Below, piece by piece: positions 16,151 to 16,637 of a stretch of 16,637 nucleotides of DNA. The DNA comes from an uncultured Clostridium sp. (GTDB lineage: Bacteria; Bacillota; Clostridia; TANB77; CAG-508). Positions within the stretch are counted from its first letter, which is position 1. Every line of letters begins with the position of its first letter. Below the pieces are notes generated by a model. The model was not told the DNA's origin and made no database searches. It was given only the letters and a program-made list of their open reading frames with translations. The position numbers and the translations under genes were made by a program. The DNA is taken from positions 1-16,637 of the forward strand of contig USAE01000036.1 of assembly GCA_900552655.1 (NCBI GenBank), read 5' to 3'.

Positions 16151-16192
16151 TTTCTTTTTCCTCCTGCTATTTGTTTTTTAACAATAACAGAT

Positions 16193-16221
16193 AGAGTAGT
16201 AGTGTGTGTGTCTACCACTCT
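16193..16221 (-). promoter_or_regulatory. Hairpin with a CA-repeat loop in the leader of the giant gene
   Basis: In the transcript, ten bases (AGAGTGGTAG) can pair with CTACTACTCT through nine canonical pairs and one G-U pair around the 9-base loop ACACACACA. It lies between the promoter and the ribosome binding site (16160-16165), about 28 bases before the latter. A second CA-rich tract occupies 16240-16257. A role in mRNA stability or translation control is possible but unproven; no riboswitch family is recognised. Confidence 0.5.
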
Positions 16222-16281
16222 GTACTATTATTAAATTAAGTGTGTGTTGTGTGTGTAGTTCTTTTTCGAACCATTTATTAT

Positions 16282-16310
16282 ATATTAAATTTTATAATTA
16301 ATTTTGTAAA
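16282..16310 (-). promoter_or_regulatory. Promoter of the giant surface-protein gene
   Basis: On the minus strand TTTACA (16305-16310) and TAATAT (16282-16287) are separated by exactly 17 bases. Transcription would start near 16275, giving a leader of about 125 bases that includes two CA-rich tracts and a hairpin. An alternative TATAAT a few bases downstream would be too far from the -35 box. Confidence 0.6.
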
Positions 16311-16322
16311 GCTTGCTAAAAT

Positions 16323-16356
16323 AAAAAAAAGGCTGTACATTCTACGCACAGTCTTC
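16323..16356 (-). terminator. Terminator after the Rpn-type gene
   Basis: On the minus strand AAGACTGT can pair with ACAGCCTT apart from one mismatch, with an 11-base loop, and the stem runs into eight T residues. It begins about 40 bases after the stop codon of the right-edge gene and precedes the giant gene's promoter, so the two genes are transcribed separately. Confidence 0.7.
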
Positions 16357-16396
16357 TTATACTTTATTGTTTACATTTTTATAACATTTTATTTTT

Positions 16397-16637
16397 CTAT
16401 TTCCTTTTTAGTCTTTCTTTTATTTTTTCTATTTCTTCTAAAGTTAAATTTGTTACTTCTGCTATTATCACTTCATCCATTTCCTTTTGTAGCATTTTTA
16501 TTGCGACATTTTCTGCTTTTGACTTTTCACCAATCTCTCTTCCTATTTTTTCTCCTTCTTTTTTTCCTTTTTCAAGTCCTTCTTTCATTCCTTTTTCTAT
16601 CCCAGCTTCTTCTGCAGAGTGCATACCACTATTCCAG
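16397..16637 (-). CDS. C-terminal end of a probable Rpn-family (PD-(D/E)XK) nuclease/transposase-like protein, partial
   Basis: Only the last 79 or so codons are in the window. The frame stays open to the right edge (reading WNSG before the first ATG), so the ATG at 16624 is probably internal. The visible part contains glycine-punctuated helix repeats, EKGMKEGLEKGKKEGEK, followed by a helix and an ending like TNLTLEEIEKIKERL. This is the typical C-terminus of Rpn/PDDEXK_2 recombination-promoting nuclease (former transposase_31) proteins, common in many copies in gut Firmicutes. The nuclease domain itself would lie beyond the edge. Similar KEG-rich helices occur in other proteins, so the assignment is moderate. 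A terminator follows it. Confidence 0.6.
   Translation of the reverse strand, partial: WNSGMHSAEEAGIEKGMKEGLEKGKKEGEKIGREIGEKSKAENVAIKMLQKEMDEVIIAEVTNLTLEEIEKIKERLKRK

Noticed and set aside
16240..16257. TG/CA tracts as a CRISPR or other repeat array
   Set aside because: They are short dinucleotide runs without spacers or repeat units.

Overview
The window is AT-rich DNA with every supported gene on the minus strand, so genes are described here in transcription order, from high to low coordinates. Sigma-A-type promoters (TTGACA-N17-TATAAT and close variants), strong purine-rich ribosome binding sites and the gene content (MurF, Ddl-like ligase, YqeK, an Rpn-type C-terminal tail, a giant GLUG-repeat surface protein, a TraG/VirD4 coupling protein) point to a low-GC Firmicute. 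An uncultured gut Clostridia-type lineage is my best guess; the species cannot be read from the window.

Right edge to 7.5 kb: the window opens with the 3' end of a gene resembling the C-terminal tail of Rpn/PD-(D/E)XK nuclease-transposase family proteins, closed by a terminator. A separately promoted 2840-codon gene follows. Its product has an uncleaved-looking N-terminal membrane anchor, an acidic low-complexity linker, several fibronectin-III-like domains, a jelly-roll carbohydrate-binding-like domain, three beta-helix/GLUG modules, a charged stalk and a C-terminal membrane helix. No LPXTG motif is present, so both ends appear to sit in the cytoplasmic membrane with about 2770 residues outside. 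A 13-bp hairpin terminator ends this transcript.

About 7.5 to 3.2 kb: a housekeeping-type block starts at a good promoter and encodes MurF, a D-Ala-D-Ala ligase-family protein, the YqeK HD-domain phosphohydrolase and a CbpA-like DnaJ protein with its own extended -10 promoter. The MurF and Ddl reactions are consecutive in peptidoglycan precursor synthesis. However, the Ddl homologue has changed several residues that are near-invariant in active ligases, so it may be a pseudoenzyme or have a new role.

About 3.2 kb to the left edge: a perfect TTGACA-N17-TATAAT promoter just after dnaJ drives a tight operon of two unrecognised small proteins and a VirD4/TraG-type type IV coupling protein. This looks like part of a conjugative or mobilisable element. 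The coupling protein reading frame is broken by one extra base exactly in the Walker A motif. A near-perfect bidirectional hairpin terminator closes the operon. A further minus-strand promoter at the left edge drives a gene outside the window.

There is no gene-free stretch longer than 300 bases, and I see no tRNA, rRNA, CRISPR array or complete insertion sequence.
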